Assembly: GCA_965660945.1 (NCBI GenBank)
Contig: CBFIBS010000028.1
Span: 1-14,043, forward strand
DNA length: 14,043 nucleotides
Source of the DNA: UBA7985 sp002711265
GTDB lineage: Bacteria > Pseudomonadota > Alphaproteobacteria > UBA7985
Direction of reading: 5' to 3'
Part shown: positions 1 to 7,314 of the stretch, piece after piece
Layout of the letters: the number at the start of each line of letters is the position of its first letter
How positions within the stretch are numbered: the stretch's first letter is position 1
Notes under the pieces: generated by a model
Seen by the model: the letters and a program-made list of their open reading frames with translations, nothing else
Told to the model about the DNA's origin: nothing
Database searches by the model: none
Program-made: the position numbers and the translations under genes

Positions 1-989
1 TCGTCGAAGGCCGTATCGGTCAGCTGGATGATGTGATCGGCGATGAAGGGCGCGCCCTCGGCAGCGCCTTGCTCGGGATGCTTGAGGCAGCATTCCCACT
101 CCAGCACTGCCCAGCTGTCGTAGCCGTACTGTGCGAGCTTGGAGAAGATGCCGACGAAATCGACCTGTCCGTCGCCCAGCGAACGGAACCGGCCCGCGCG
201 CTCGGTCCAGCCCTGATAGCCGCTGTAGACCCCCTGCTTGCCCGTCGGGTTGAACTCCGCGTCCTTGACGTGGAAGGCCTTGATCCGCTCGTGGTAGATA
301 TCGATGAAGGACAGATAGTCCATCTGCTGCAGCAGGAAGTGGCTGGGGTCGTAGTTGATGCAACAGCGGCTGTGCCCACCCACGCGGTCGAGCAGCATCT
401 CGTAGCTGGCGCCGTCGAACAGGTCCTCGCCCGGGTGCAGTTCGAAGGCGACGTCCACGGCCGCATCCTCGTAAGCGTCGAAGATCGGGCCCCAGCGCCG
501 GGCGAGCTCACCGAAGGCCTCGTCCATCAGCCCCTCGGGCCGCTGGGGCCAGGGGTAGAGGTAGGGGAAGGCCAGCGAGCCGGAGAAGGATACGCAGGCG
601 CCAAGATCGAAGTTGGCCGAGGCCTTGGCCGCCAGCTTCATCTGCTCGATCGCCCACTCGGTGCGTGCCTTGGGATTGCCGTGCACGGCCGCGGGCGCAA
701 AGCCGTCGAACTGGGCGTCATAGGCCGGGTGCACGGCGACCAGCTGGCCCTGCAGGTGGGTCGAAAGCTCGGTGATTTCCACGCCCTGCTCGGCGCACAC
801 GCCCTTGAGTTCGTCGCAGTAGTCACGGCTCTCCGCCGCGCGCGCAAGGTCGATGTAGGCCGGGTCGATGGTCGGCAGCTGCACGCCGGTGTAGCCATGC
901 CCCGCAGCCCAGCCGGCGATCGATGGCAGGTTGTTGAATGGTGCCTGTTCGGACATGAACTGCGCCAGAAATATCGCTGGTCCCTTCAT
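1..989 (-). CDS. Sugar phosphate isomerase/epimerase (TIM barrel), 3' end outside window
   Basis: The frame runs from ATG at 989 to the left edge without a stop: 329 complete codons, so the C-terminus is missing. The protein belongs to the AP-endonuclease-2 / xylose-isomerase-like TIM-barrel superfamily. Candidate metal or catalytic residues are E183 and H185 (FELHPGE), D214 and H217 (NYDPSH), H240 (FHVKD) and E297/E299 (LEWE). The start at 989 is favoured by a strong purine-rich ribosome site just upstream (GAGGGGG, about 5 bases from ATG). Proteins of this size class often lie next to Gfo/Idh/MocA dehydrogenases, as here, and act on keto or keto-phosphate sugars or their dehydration products. 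This stretch looks more GC-rich than the operon upstream (44 of 60 bases at 481-540). The frame is also open upstream through the LacI fragment, so a fusion product is formally possible. Substrate unknown. Confidence 0.88.
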   Translation of the reverse strand, partial: MKGPAIFLAQFMSEQAPFNNLPSIAGWAAGHGYTGVQLPTIDPAYIDLARAAESRDYCDELKGVCAEQGVEITELSTHLQGQLVAVHPAYDAQFDGFAPAAVHGNPKARTEWAIEQMKLAAKASANFDLGACVSFSGSLAFPYLYPWPQRPEGLMDEAFGELARRWGPIFDAYEDAAVDVAFELHPGEDLFDGASYEMLLDRVGGHSRCCINYDPSHFLLQQMDYLSFIDIYHERIKAFHVKDAEFNPTGKQGVYSGYQGWTERAGRFRSLGDGQVDFVGIFSKLAQYGYDSWAVLEWECCLKHPEQGAAEGAPFIADHIIQLTDTAFD

Positions 990-1298
990 CGTTGCCCCCT
1001 CTTCTTTCTTCGTCTCTTTATTCTTCTCGTTCAGGCCATCATGGCCTGTGGGACCCCGCCCATAACGGATTTGGGATTCTGTGCCTTGGGTGGCAGCGTA
1101 GGGGTTGCCCGCACCTGACATTCGAAGGCTTCGCGCCGCTGCATTGGGGACGTAGCCAACGTCACGAATGGCGCTCTGCACCACGGTGCGCAACCTGTCG
1201 CTGACCTGATCGGAGGCATTGAGCACACGGCTCACCGACGCCGTCGACACACCCGCGCGACGCGCAACATCGGTGATCGTGGGCAGGTGGGAGGTCAT
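990..1298 (-). pseudogene. LacI-family DNA-binding domain without ligand domain (truncated regulator)
   Basis: ATG at 1298 abuts the permease stop (TAA then ATG). The first ~60 residues are a textbook LacI/GalR head: residues 7-26 contain TITDVARRAGVSTASVSRVL, then VSDRLR, and a hinge helix near YVPNAAARSLR. A LacI regulator should continue with about 270 residues of periplasmic-binding-protein-like ligand and dimer domain. Instead there is about 40 codons of low-complexity, polar sequence ending in a Lys/Glu-rich stretch that is really the ribosome site of the next gene. No stop occurs before the isomerase ATG at 989 (309 bases, exactly 103 codons), so the head is in frame with that enzyme. 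The simplest reading is a regulator truncated by deletion. Alternatives are a stand-alone HTH protein or an HTH-isomerase fusion. Confidence 0.75.
1032..1048. promoter_or_regulatory. Perfect 17-base palindrome, possible operator
   Basis: CAGGCCAT-C-ATGGCCTG is a perfect dyad with a single central base, about 45 bases upstream of the isomerase ATG at 989 and just beyond the LacI-like head. Its position suits an operator of the downstream gene. LacI-family operators usually have a central CG and even length, so the assignment is uncertain. It has no T-run and is unlikely to be a terminator. Confidence 0.35.
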
Positions 1299-2231
1299 TT
1301 ACTGCCGCTGTGACAAGGCAACCGCGAGGATGATGATCCCACCGCGCGCGATCAGTTGCTGGCTGTATTCCAACCCCATCAGGATCAGGCCATTGTTGAT
1401 CATCCCGATCATCAGGGCACCGACAATGGTGCCGATGACTGTACCCTTGCCACCAAACAGGCTGGTCCCGCCAAGCACGGCCGCTGCGATCACCGACAGC
1501 TCATCGCCCTCACCCAGCTGGAACCGTCCCGACTGCAACCGGCCCGCATAGAGCATCCCTGCGATAGCAGCCGCAGTGCCGGAGACAACCAGAACCTGGA
1601 ACTTGACGTTTTTGACGTTGATCCCGGTGTAGCGAGCCGCGGTTTCACCGCCACCTGTGGCCAGCACCCGGCGACCGAAGCCGGTGTGCTTGAGCTGGAT
1701 ATGCCCCCAAACGCCAAAAATGAGGATCCAGAAAAACAGGATCGGCACGATGCCCAGCGAACCGCCACCGAAGAACCAGGCGAAGGATCGAGAAAGGATC
1801 GGCACGGCAGAGGTGTCGGAAATCCACATGGCCACGCCCTTGGCAATGCCCATCATCGCCAGTGTCGTCAGGAAGGACGGTATCCCTATCCGCGTGGTCA
1901 GCCAGCCATTGCACACACCAACCGCAATGCCGGTCAGCAATCCCACCGCGACCCCAGCCAGCGGACCGGCGACCGATATCGTCAGCGCCACGGTCACCGT
2001 CGTCAGACCGGCAACAGCCCCCACCGACAGGTCAATCTCTCCGGCCGACAACACGTAGGTCATGGCGATGGCCATGATCGCGATCATCGCGGTCTGACGG
2101 AAAATGTTGAGCAGGTTGTTGGGGTTCAGGAAGCCCCGGTCATTCAGGGTCAGGGCAAACAGCAGAAAAATCAGCACGAAGCCGATGTAGATGATGTTCT
2201 GACGCCAGTTCTTGAGTGCAAAATCGATCAT
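1299..2231 (-). CDS. Sugar ABC transporter permease, RbsC type
   Basis: The 310-residue integral membrane protein has the BPD_transp_2 fold of CUT2 importers (ribose, xylose, galactose, inositol type). Hydrophobic segments begin at about residue 13 and fill most of the chain. The family signature GEIDLSVG lies at 64-71, and the conserved C-terminal region GGTSLFGGKG...GALMIGMINNGL is present. It forms the inner-membrane channel, presumably as a homodimer driven by the upstream ATPase. Its ATG at 2231 overlaps the ATPase stop by four bases (ATGA), so the two are translationally coupled. The length is near the usual 310-340. It is followed at once by the LacI-like fragment with no intergenic base. 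Substrate cannot be told from the permease alone. Confidence 0.95.
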   Translation of the reverse strand: MIDFALKNWRQNIIYIGFVLIFLLFALTLNDRGFLNPNNLLNIFRQTAMIAIMAIAMTYVLSAGEIDLSVGAVAGLTTVTVALTISVAGPLAGVAVGLLTGIAVGVCNGWLTTRIGIPSFLTTLAMMGIAKGVAMWISDTSAVPILSRSFAWFFGGGSLGIVPILFFWILIFGVWGHIQLKHTGFGRRVLATGGGETAARYTGINVKNVKFQVLVVSGTAAAIAGMLYAGRLQSGRFQLGEGDELSVIAAAVLGGTSLFGGKGTVIGTIVGALMIGMINNGLILMGLEYSQQLIARGGIIILAVALSQRQ

Positions 2232-3811
2232 TGCTTCTCACCAAAGCCTTCGGTCTTGAGGGTTCTGTTCGCGGCCTGGATCTTTTCTTCAAGCACGCGC
2301 TGGATGAAGGGCACCATGTCGGCGCCCTCCGGGTTTTCAGCGACGATGTCGTCGCGGCTTACGTCTTCGCAGATCACGCCGTCAGCGAGGATCAGGAAGC
2401 GGTCGCAGGCCACGGCCAGCTCTGAGAGTTCCGATGAAGCAACGATGACCGCCATGCCCTCACCCGCTTTGCTGTGGATGGCATCGATGATTTCGGTCTT
2501 CGCACCGATATCGATCCCGGCGGTGGGCTCGTCGAGCAACAGGATTTTTGGGTCGATGCCGAAGTTCTTGCCCAGCACCACCTTTTGCTGGTTGCCCCCG
2601 GAGAGATTCAACACGGGCGTTCTGTGGCTCTCGACCTTGATGTCGAACTCGTCGATCTGCTTTTGCGACAACGTCCTGACCCGCCTCTTGCTGATCAGCC
2701 CGCGCACGGAGATGCGATCGAGAATACTGAGGGTGAGGTTGTCGCTGGTTGCGTGGGCGCCGATGATCCCCTGCGTGGCCCGCGATTCCGGAACATGAGC
2801 GATCCCCTGCGCCATGGCATCCGCGGGTCCTCGAAAGTCTACTGGCTGATCGGCCACCCGGATTTGCCCGCTGGCCTTCGCATCGACCCCAGCAATGAGT
2901 TTGATCAGCGACGAGCGGCCCGACCCGAGCAGGCCAGCCAGCCCCACCACTTCGCCTTCACGAATGCTCAGGGAAACGGGCCGCAGTTTGTGGGCGTCCT
3001 GCAGTGCATCCAGCTCCAGAACCGGCGCGCCGAGGGCTTTCCGGCTCAGCGTAAGGTTGCTGAAATCCCGCGCTTTCTTACCGACGATGTGCTCGATCAT
3101 CTGGCTGACCGAGGTCGATCGGGTTTCCGCAGTGGTCACTTTTCTTCCGTCGCGCAGGATGGTCAGTCGGTCGGATATCTCGGAGATCTCGTCCATACGG
3201 TGGCTAACATAGATCACGGCATTGCCCTGCGCCGTGTGTGCACGAATACTATCGAACAGGCGATCAACATCGGTCACAGAAAGGGCCGTGGACGGCTCAT
3301 CGAGGATCCAGACACGAGCATTGTGGCTGATCGATTTAGCGATTTCGGTCAGCTGCCGCTGGCCGGGACTGAGGTCGGAAACCAGTATCGTCGGATCAAC
3401 ATCGACATTGAGTTGCTCGAACAGCTCGCGCGCCCGCGCCACCGCCGCCGCCTCGTTGATCAGGCCACGGCGGAGGAATTCGTGGTTGAGAAAGATATTC
3501 TGCGCCGCCGTCAGCGATGGGATCAGGCTCATTTCCTGAAAGTTCATGGCGACCCCGGCCGCGCGCGCCAATTCCGGGCTATTGCCGTGAAGAGTGGCGC
3601 CAAACACCGTGACATCACCTGCCGTCTGCCGGTAGACCCCGTTGAGGATCTTCAACAGGGTCGACTTACCGGCTCCGTTACCACCCAGCAGCGCATGAAC
3701 CTCTCCGGCCCTCACCGATAAATCGACGTCGTCGAGCGCGACGAGGCTGCCGAAATGCATGGATATCCCACGCATCTCGACAGCCTGGCTATGGTCGGTG
3801 CCAGCACTCAC
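2228..3811 (-). CDS. Sugar ABC transporter ATP-binding protein, RbsA/MglA type
   Basis: This is a duplicated ATPase of 527 residues, typical for CUT2 importers. The first half is canonical: Walker A GGNGAGKST at 43-51, signature LSPGQ at 147-151, Walker B WILDEP at 168-173 and an H-loop in VSHRMDE. The second half has a degenerate Walker A (GLLGSGRSS, 293-301) as usual in this family, with intact signature LSGGNQQK at 403-410 and LLLDEPTAGID at 424-434. The GTG at 3811 is preferred: it gives a 4-base GTGA overlap with the dehydrogenase stop and has GGGAGAG a few bases upstream. An in-frame GTG at 3826 would add five residues and lacks such a site. It energises uptake through the permease encoded next. 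Confidence 0.95.
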   Translation of the reverse strand: MSAGTDHSQAVEMRGISMHFGSLVALDDVDLSVRAGEVHALLGGNGAGKSTLLKILNGVYRQTAGDVTVFGATLHGNSPELARAAGVAMNFQEMSLIPSLTAAQNIFLNHEFLRRGLINEAAAVARARELFEQLNVDVDPTILVSDLSPGQRQLTEIAKSISHNARVWILDEPSTALSVTDVDRLFDSIRAHTAQGNAVIYVSHRMDEISEISDRLTILRDGRKVTTAETRSTSVSQMIEHIVGKKARDFSNLTLSRKALGAPVLELDALQDAHKLRPVSLSIREGEVVGLAGLLGSGRSSLIKLIAGVDAKASGQIRVADQPVDFRGPADAMAQGIAHVPESRATQGIIGAHATSDNLTLSILDRISVRGLISKRRVRTLSQKQIDEFDIKVESHRTPVLNLSGGNQQKVVLGKNFGIDPKILLLDEPTAGIDIGAKTEIIDAIHSKAGEGMAVIVASSELSELAVACDRFLILADGVICEDVSRDDIVAENPEGADMVPFIQRVLEEKIQAANRTLKTEGFGEKQ

Positions 3812-4974
3812 CCAAGGCTCTCCCACCGGTCGGACTCAGCCGACCTTGCGATGGCGTGAGCCACCTTCTCGACCCGTAGTGCTTCGTCGAAGTTCGGGCT
3901 GGGTTGCTGGTTTTCGGCAATGGCTGAGATCAGATCAAAGCACTCAACAATTTTCGTCTCGGAGTAGCCAATGCCAAGCGCAGGGATCGGCCAAAGCCCC
4001 TCACCATAGGGATGCGCGGGGCCGGTGAAGATGGTCCGGAACCCCCGGGTGTCCGCCGGATCGTCGGCGAACATCACCTGCAGCTCATCACGGCGCTCGT
4101 AGTTGAAGTGGATCGAACCCCTGGTGCCGTGGATTTCCAGAGTGATGAAGTTGTTGCGGCCGTAAGCGTTGCGCGAAGCCTCGAGGCTTCCGATGGCGCC
4201 ATTTTCGAACCGCAGCAGTGCGGAAACCTCGTCGTCCACGTCCACGGGTGCCCGCGGTGCGTCCGACATCTTTTCCGAAGCGCCAAGGGCATCGAAGCCG
4301 CTTTCCTGAATCGGACGATCGGCAATGTAGGTCTTGGCTATGGCCAGCGTCGACGCAATCGGTCCGACCAGATGGTGTGCCAGATCGATCACGTGGGTAC
4401 CGATATCGCCCAGCGCTCCTGAACCGGCAACTGACTTCTGGAAGCGCCACGACAGCGGCCCATCAGGGTCGGCGGACCAGTCCTGCAGGTAGGTGCCCCG
4501 GAAGTTCCGGATCTCGCCAATCTTCCCATCGGTGATCAGCTTCTTGGCCAGCGCGATGGCCGGGGTTCGGCGATAGTTGAAGGCGGCCATGGAGATGACC
4601 CCGGCTTCCCGGACCGCAGCGGTCATTCGCTCGGCGTCTTCAAGGGTGTTCGAAAGCGGTTTTTCGCACAGGATGTGCTTGCCGGCCTTTGCTGCCGCGA
4701 TCGCCATTTCGGCGTGCATGTTGTTTGGCGTGCAGATATCGACGACGTGGATATCGTCACGTTGAACAACGCTCAGCCAGTCGGTTGAGGCTTCTTCAAA
4801 ACCAAAACGGTCCCGGGCGTCCTCTGCCAGTTCCTGCGTGACATCGACCACAACCTTCCGCACGGGAAGCGCCGGCGCAGGCCAGAAAAACATGGGCATG
4901 GCGGCATAGGCCATGGCGTGCGCCTTGCCCATGAATCCACCCCCGATCATTGCTACGTTCAGTGTCTTGCTCAT
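3808..4974 (-). CDS. Gfo/Idh/MocA-family NAD(P)-dependent sugar dehydrogenase
   Basis: The 388-residue cytoplasmic oxidoreductase has an N-terminal Rossmann fold with GGGFMGKAH at 11-19, the CEKP motif at 103-106 (K105 is the family's catalytic lysine) and GDIGTHVIDLAHH at 189-201, carrying the conserved Asp/His positions. The C-terminal alpha/beta domain includes a VDVDDEV stretch. Family members oxidise or reduce a sugar-ring hydroxyl with NAD(P). The segment MPMFFWPAPALP after the nucleotide loop is, as I recall, shared with levoglucosan-dehydrogenase-like members of the family; that is recollection, not a search result. The ATG at 4974 has only a weak purine-rich site (AAGAAG). It follows a hairpin that separates it from the binding-protein gene, and its stop overlaps the ATPase start. 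Confidence 0.93.
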   Translation of the reverse strand: MSKTLNVAMIGGGFMGKAHAMAYAAMPMFFWPAPALPVRKVVVDVTQELAEDARDRFGFEEASTDWLSVVQRDDIHVVDICTPNNMHAEMAIAAAKAGKHILCEKPLSNTLEDAERMTAAVREAGVISMAAFNYRRTPAIALAKKLITDGKIGEIRNFRGTYLQDWSADPDGPLSWRFQKSVAGSGALGDIGTHVIDLAHHLVGPIASTLAIAKTYIADRPIQESGFDALGASEKMSDAPRAPVDVDDEVSALLRFENGAIGSLEASRNAYGRNNFITLEIHGTRGSIHFNYERRDELQVMFADDPADTRGFRTIFTGPAHPYGEGLWPIPALGIGYSETKIVECFDLISAIAENQQPSPNFDEALRVEKVAHAIARSAESDRWESLG

Positions 4975-4994
4975 CTTCTTATCTTTTCGAAATC

Positions 4995-5032
4995 AAAAAA
5001 CGGGGAGGCGCTGGTAACCGGCACCCCCCGTT
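4995..5032 (-). terminator. Terminator-like hairpin between binding-protein and dehydrogenase genes
   Basis: Read on the minus strand, AACGGGG (5032-5026) pairs with CCCCGTT (5005-4999), with a GC-rich partly pairable interior, and the stem runs into a T-tract ending at 4995. Such a hairpin directly after the binding-protein gene is common in ABC operons and usually causes partial termination, so the binding protein is made in excess over the membrane components and, here, the dehydrogenase. Confidence 0.65.
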
Positions 5033-5085
5033 CATTGAGCAGCGACGGACCTGAGCGGCCCGCCTGTCTGCAGCGGGAGAGGGTC

Positions 5086-6201
5086 CTAGTTCATGCTGTT
5101 CTTGATGTTCTTGGTGGCTTCAACGCTGTAAACCGTTTCCCAGGCATCAAGCAGGTTCTCTTTGGTCACCGGCAGGGCTGGCAGAGCCACGAACGCGGGC
5201 GCTTCTTTGCCCAGCAGGCCGTAACCGGCCAGCATGGCTTCAGTCACACCCTGGTTGTACGGACGCTGTGCGCCCAGACCGTAGACGTAACCACCACGGG
5301 CCATGGAAATTGCAACGTTTTCACCGAGGTCGATCGTGGTGATGACCAGGTCATCCTTGCCCGCAGCGCGAGCAGCGGCGATGACGCCTTCGGCCGGGAC
5401 ATCCCAGACCGCCCAGATGCCGTCGATATTGCGGTTGGATACGATCATAGCGGAAGCAGCCTTGTCGGCATCACCGGAGAAATCCGGGCCACCAATGCCC
5501 TGCTCCGCAACGATTGAGATGCCAGGGTAATCGCTCTCGATCGTCGACTTGAAGGCGTCGTAACGCTGGCGGGTGACAAAGAAATCTGCCGCGTGGAACA
5601 CGATGCCGATTTCACCTTCACCGTCGAGGGCCTGAGCCATCAGGTGTGCGGCCGCAACGCCGTTACCGTAGTTATCCGCGGATACGGAGGCTACGTAGTC
5701 CTGACCGGCGACAAAGTTGGCAGGAACGTTGTCCATGAACACCAGCTGCACGCCAGCCTCAGACGCGGCGCGGAATGCACCGGCCGTTGCAACCGGATCG
5801 GTCGGGATAGAAACGATGATGTCTGGCTCCTGCGCCAAGACGGTTTCAATGTCGGATACCTGCTTCTCTGGCTTGAAGCCCGCGTCCGTAACCGCGATGA
5901 CATCGATGCCCATGGCTGCAAACTGGGTCTCAAGGCCGTTAATCTGTGCCTGGCTCCAGTCGTTACCGCCATAGTGCATGACAATCGCAGCAGTGGCGTT
6001 CATGCCCTTGATCTTGGCCAGTTCGGCGTCGGACAGGGTGATGTCAGCCGCCGCAGCCGGGTCTTCACCATTGGGCCCTTTGGAGAGCACAGCGGACTGT
6101 AGGCTGGCGAGTTTAGCGGCAGGGTCGGCCTGCGCAATTGCGCCAATGGCAAAGGTTGAGAAAACGGCACCAAGCAGTGCCAGTGTAGACGTCGATTTCA
6201 T
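5086..6201 (-). CDS. Periplasmic sugar-binding protein of the ABC transporter (peripla_BP_4 type)
   Basis: This 371-residue secreted protein has a Sec signal peptide at residues 1 to about 23 (hydrophobic core LALLGAVFSTFAIGAIA, cleavage near AIA-QA). An unusual leader of about 45 residues precedes the type-I binding-protein fold, which starts near ATAAIVMHY. Likely ligand-contact stretches are SADNYGNG, ADFFVTRQR (205-213), WAVWDVPAEG (263-272), TTIDLG (288-293) and QRPYNQG near 312-318. A strong ribosome site (GGGAGGAAATC-ATG) fixes the start. Only 49 bases separate it from the isomerase upstream, with an imperfect hairpin at 6219-6251. It captures the sugar for the ATPase/permease pair. 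A cytoplasmic paralogue lies at 8625-9638. Confidence 0.95.
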   Translation of the reverse strand: MKSTSTLALLGAVFSTFAIGAIAQADPAAKLASLQSAVLSKGPNGEDPAAAADITLSDAELAKIKGMNATAAIVMHYGGNDWSQAQINGLETQFAAMGIDVIAVTDAGFKPEKQVSDIETVLAQEPDIIVSIPTDPVATAGAFRAASEAGVQLVFMDNVPANFVAGQDYVASVSADNYGNGVAAAHLMAQALDGEGEIGIVFHAADFFVTRQRYDAFKSTIESDYPGISIVAEQGIGGPDFSGDADKAASAMIVSNRNIDGIWAVWDVPAEGVIAAARAAGKDDLVITTIDLGENVAISMARGGYVYGLGAQRPYNQGVTEAMLAGYGLLGKEAPAFVALPALPVTKENLLDAWETVYSVEATKNIKNSMN

Positions 6202-6250
6202 GATTTCCTCCCAAGGAAAGTTCTGGGCTGAAGCGCCCGATGATCGGAAC

Positions 6251-7060
6251 TCAATGGTTCCGCAAATAACTCATGCTGAGCCGAGCCCCTTCTGCCGGGT
6301 CATCCCAGGCATCCAACTCGGTACAGACCCAGCCTGAGAACTGGACCTCACGCATTGCGGTGAGAATTTCGTCGGTCGGTACGTCACCCCGATCCAAGGG
6401 CGTGAAGGTGAAAGGTTCGCGCTGCAGCCCTTTGAGGTGGACGTAGGTGATCCTGCTGGCGTGCTCCCGGATCAGATCGCTCGGGGAACCGCCAGCCGCA
6501 GCCAGGTGCGCGGTATCGGGGCAGAAGTTGATCGAGGTCAGCCTGAAGATCCGGCTGACGTCTTCCGGCCCTTCGACAATGGTCGACAGGTGCGGGTGAT
6601 AATGGGCCTGGAGACCACGGCTCTTGCCGATGTCGTTGACCCGGTCGAGCGCTGCACCAAGGCGGTAGTAGTCAGTGTCGACGGTGCCGTTGTAGCGCTT
6701 GGCGCCACCGCCAACCACGAGGTGCTCGCCCCCCAGTTCCGCGAGACGGTCCGCGGACTGCACAATGCGCTGCAGTTCTTCGGGCAGCACGTCGTCGAAG
6801 ATAAAATTGGCGCCTGCGTAGGCTGCAACCAGGCTCAGACCGTTGTCGGCCAGCAACTTCCGCATCTCAGCGGCCGAATATTCGAGAAAGTTGCCGTCGA
6901 AGAGTTCGACCCCTTCGTAACCGGCAGCCGCAATCTCTGCGAAGGCACGGTCCATGTCTCCAAAGGTCCGGTAATAGAGCTTCGTGATCGACGTCACGCC
7001 CTCTGCGTTACCCCCCAGGTCGCCCCAGCAATTCGCCTGATACGCAAATTTCCAGCTCAT
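6251..7060 (-). CDS. Sugar isomerase / IolE-like TIM-barrel enzyme
   Basis: The 269-residue protein is of the xylose-isomerase-like TIM-barrel superfamily and is closest in style to inosose dehydratase IolE and related keto-sugar enzymes. Candidate metal and catalytic residues are E52 (GVELFD), H153/H155/H157 (AHYHPH), D182 and H185 (CPDTAH), H208 (VHLKG) and E248 (TELD). It is the first gene of the minus-strand operon, with a strong ribosome site (GGGAGGATCAAG-ATG), and is followed closely by the binding-protein gene. Paired with the Gfo/Idh dehydrogenase, it would act on a keto-sugar or keto-inositol by isomerisation, epimerisation, elimination or hydration. The reaction cannot be fixed from sequence, and IolE itself is only the best-known relative. 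Confidence 0.88.
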   Translation of the reverse strand: MSWKFAYQANCWGDLGGNAEGVTSITKLYYRTFGDMDRAFAEIAAAGYEGVELFDGNFLEYSAAEMRKLLADNGLSLVAAYAGANFIFDDVLPEELQRIVQSADRLAELGGEHLVVGGGAKRYNGTVDTDYYRLGAALDRVNDIGKSRGLQAHYHPHLSTIVEGPEDVSRIFRLTSINFCPDTAHLAAAGGSPSDLIREHASRITYVHLKGLQREPFTFTPLDRGDVPTDEILTAMREVQFSGWVCTELDAWDDPAEGARLSMSYLRNH

Positions 7061-7138
7061 CTTGATCCTCCCGTTTCGTCGTTGGCGCGGTTCGAACAGA
7101 TCCAGCCTCTCTCTCCTGAGTGGTTGGCCGTCCTGCCT

Positions 7139-7183
7139 TTTCTTGAGCCTTTAGACCAAAGATTTGCACTAAATCAAGCCACT
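7139..7183. promoter_or_regulatory. Imperfect dyad in the divergent intergenic region
   Basis: The plus strand shows CTTGA-gcc-TTTAG, about 14 bases, then CTAAA-t-CAAG: two half-sites in inverted order with a 3- versus 1-base gap. It sits midway between the isomerase ATG (7060) and the ROK gene start, where an operator controlling both divergent units would be expected. No binding specificity can be assigned; the mismatched spacing lowers confidence. Confidence 0.3.
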
Positions 7184-7209
7184 TTTGTTCTGAACCACCA
7201 TATATCTGC

Positions 7210-7228
7210 ATTTTTTCTGCAAAATAAT
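7210..7228. promoter_or_regulatory. Candidate ROK (NagC/Mlc-like) operator
   Basis: This 19-base AT-rich dyad has arms ATTTTTT and AAAATAAT around a CTGC centre; six of nine symmetric pairs match. Read on the minus strand it begins TTATTTTGCAG, similar in style to operators of E. coli NagC and Mlc (AT-rich TTATTT/AAATAA arms), which are also ROK repressors. It lies about 90-100 bases upstream of the preferred ROK start, and upstream of the divergent sugar operon, which fits auto- and operon regulation. Assignment is by similarity of pattern only. Confidence 0.4.
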
Positions 7229-7314
7229 CGGCTTGAAAAGCTGAATTTGTGTGGATAGATCAGTTCAGCCCGAACCTTCGGGACGGGATTCGGCGGCAAA
7301 ACACGAGAGAATCG

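Noticed and set aside
33..1118. Long plus-strand open frame of 361 codons
   Set aside because: It lies antisense to a clear TIM-barrel enzyme; its translation is low-complexity and matches no fold. High GC keeps opposite frames open.
1356..2798. Plus-strand open frame of 480 codons across two transporter genes
   Set aside because: It crosses the boundary of the permease and ATPase genes on the opposite strand and is rich in His, Gln, Arg and Pro, typical of antisense translation.
2474..3721. Plus-strand open frame of 415 codons
   Set aside because: It is antisense to the ATPase gene, whose Walker and signature motifs are intact on the minus strand.
7249..7314. Earlier GTG start for the ROK gene
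   Set aside because: No ribosome site precedes it and the added residues are unlike ROK N-termini; kept only as an alternative.
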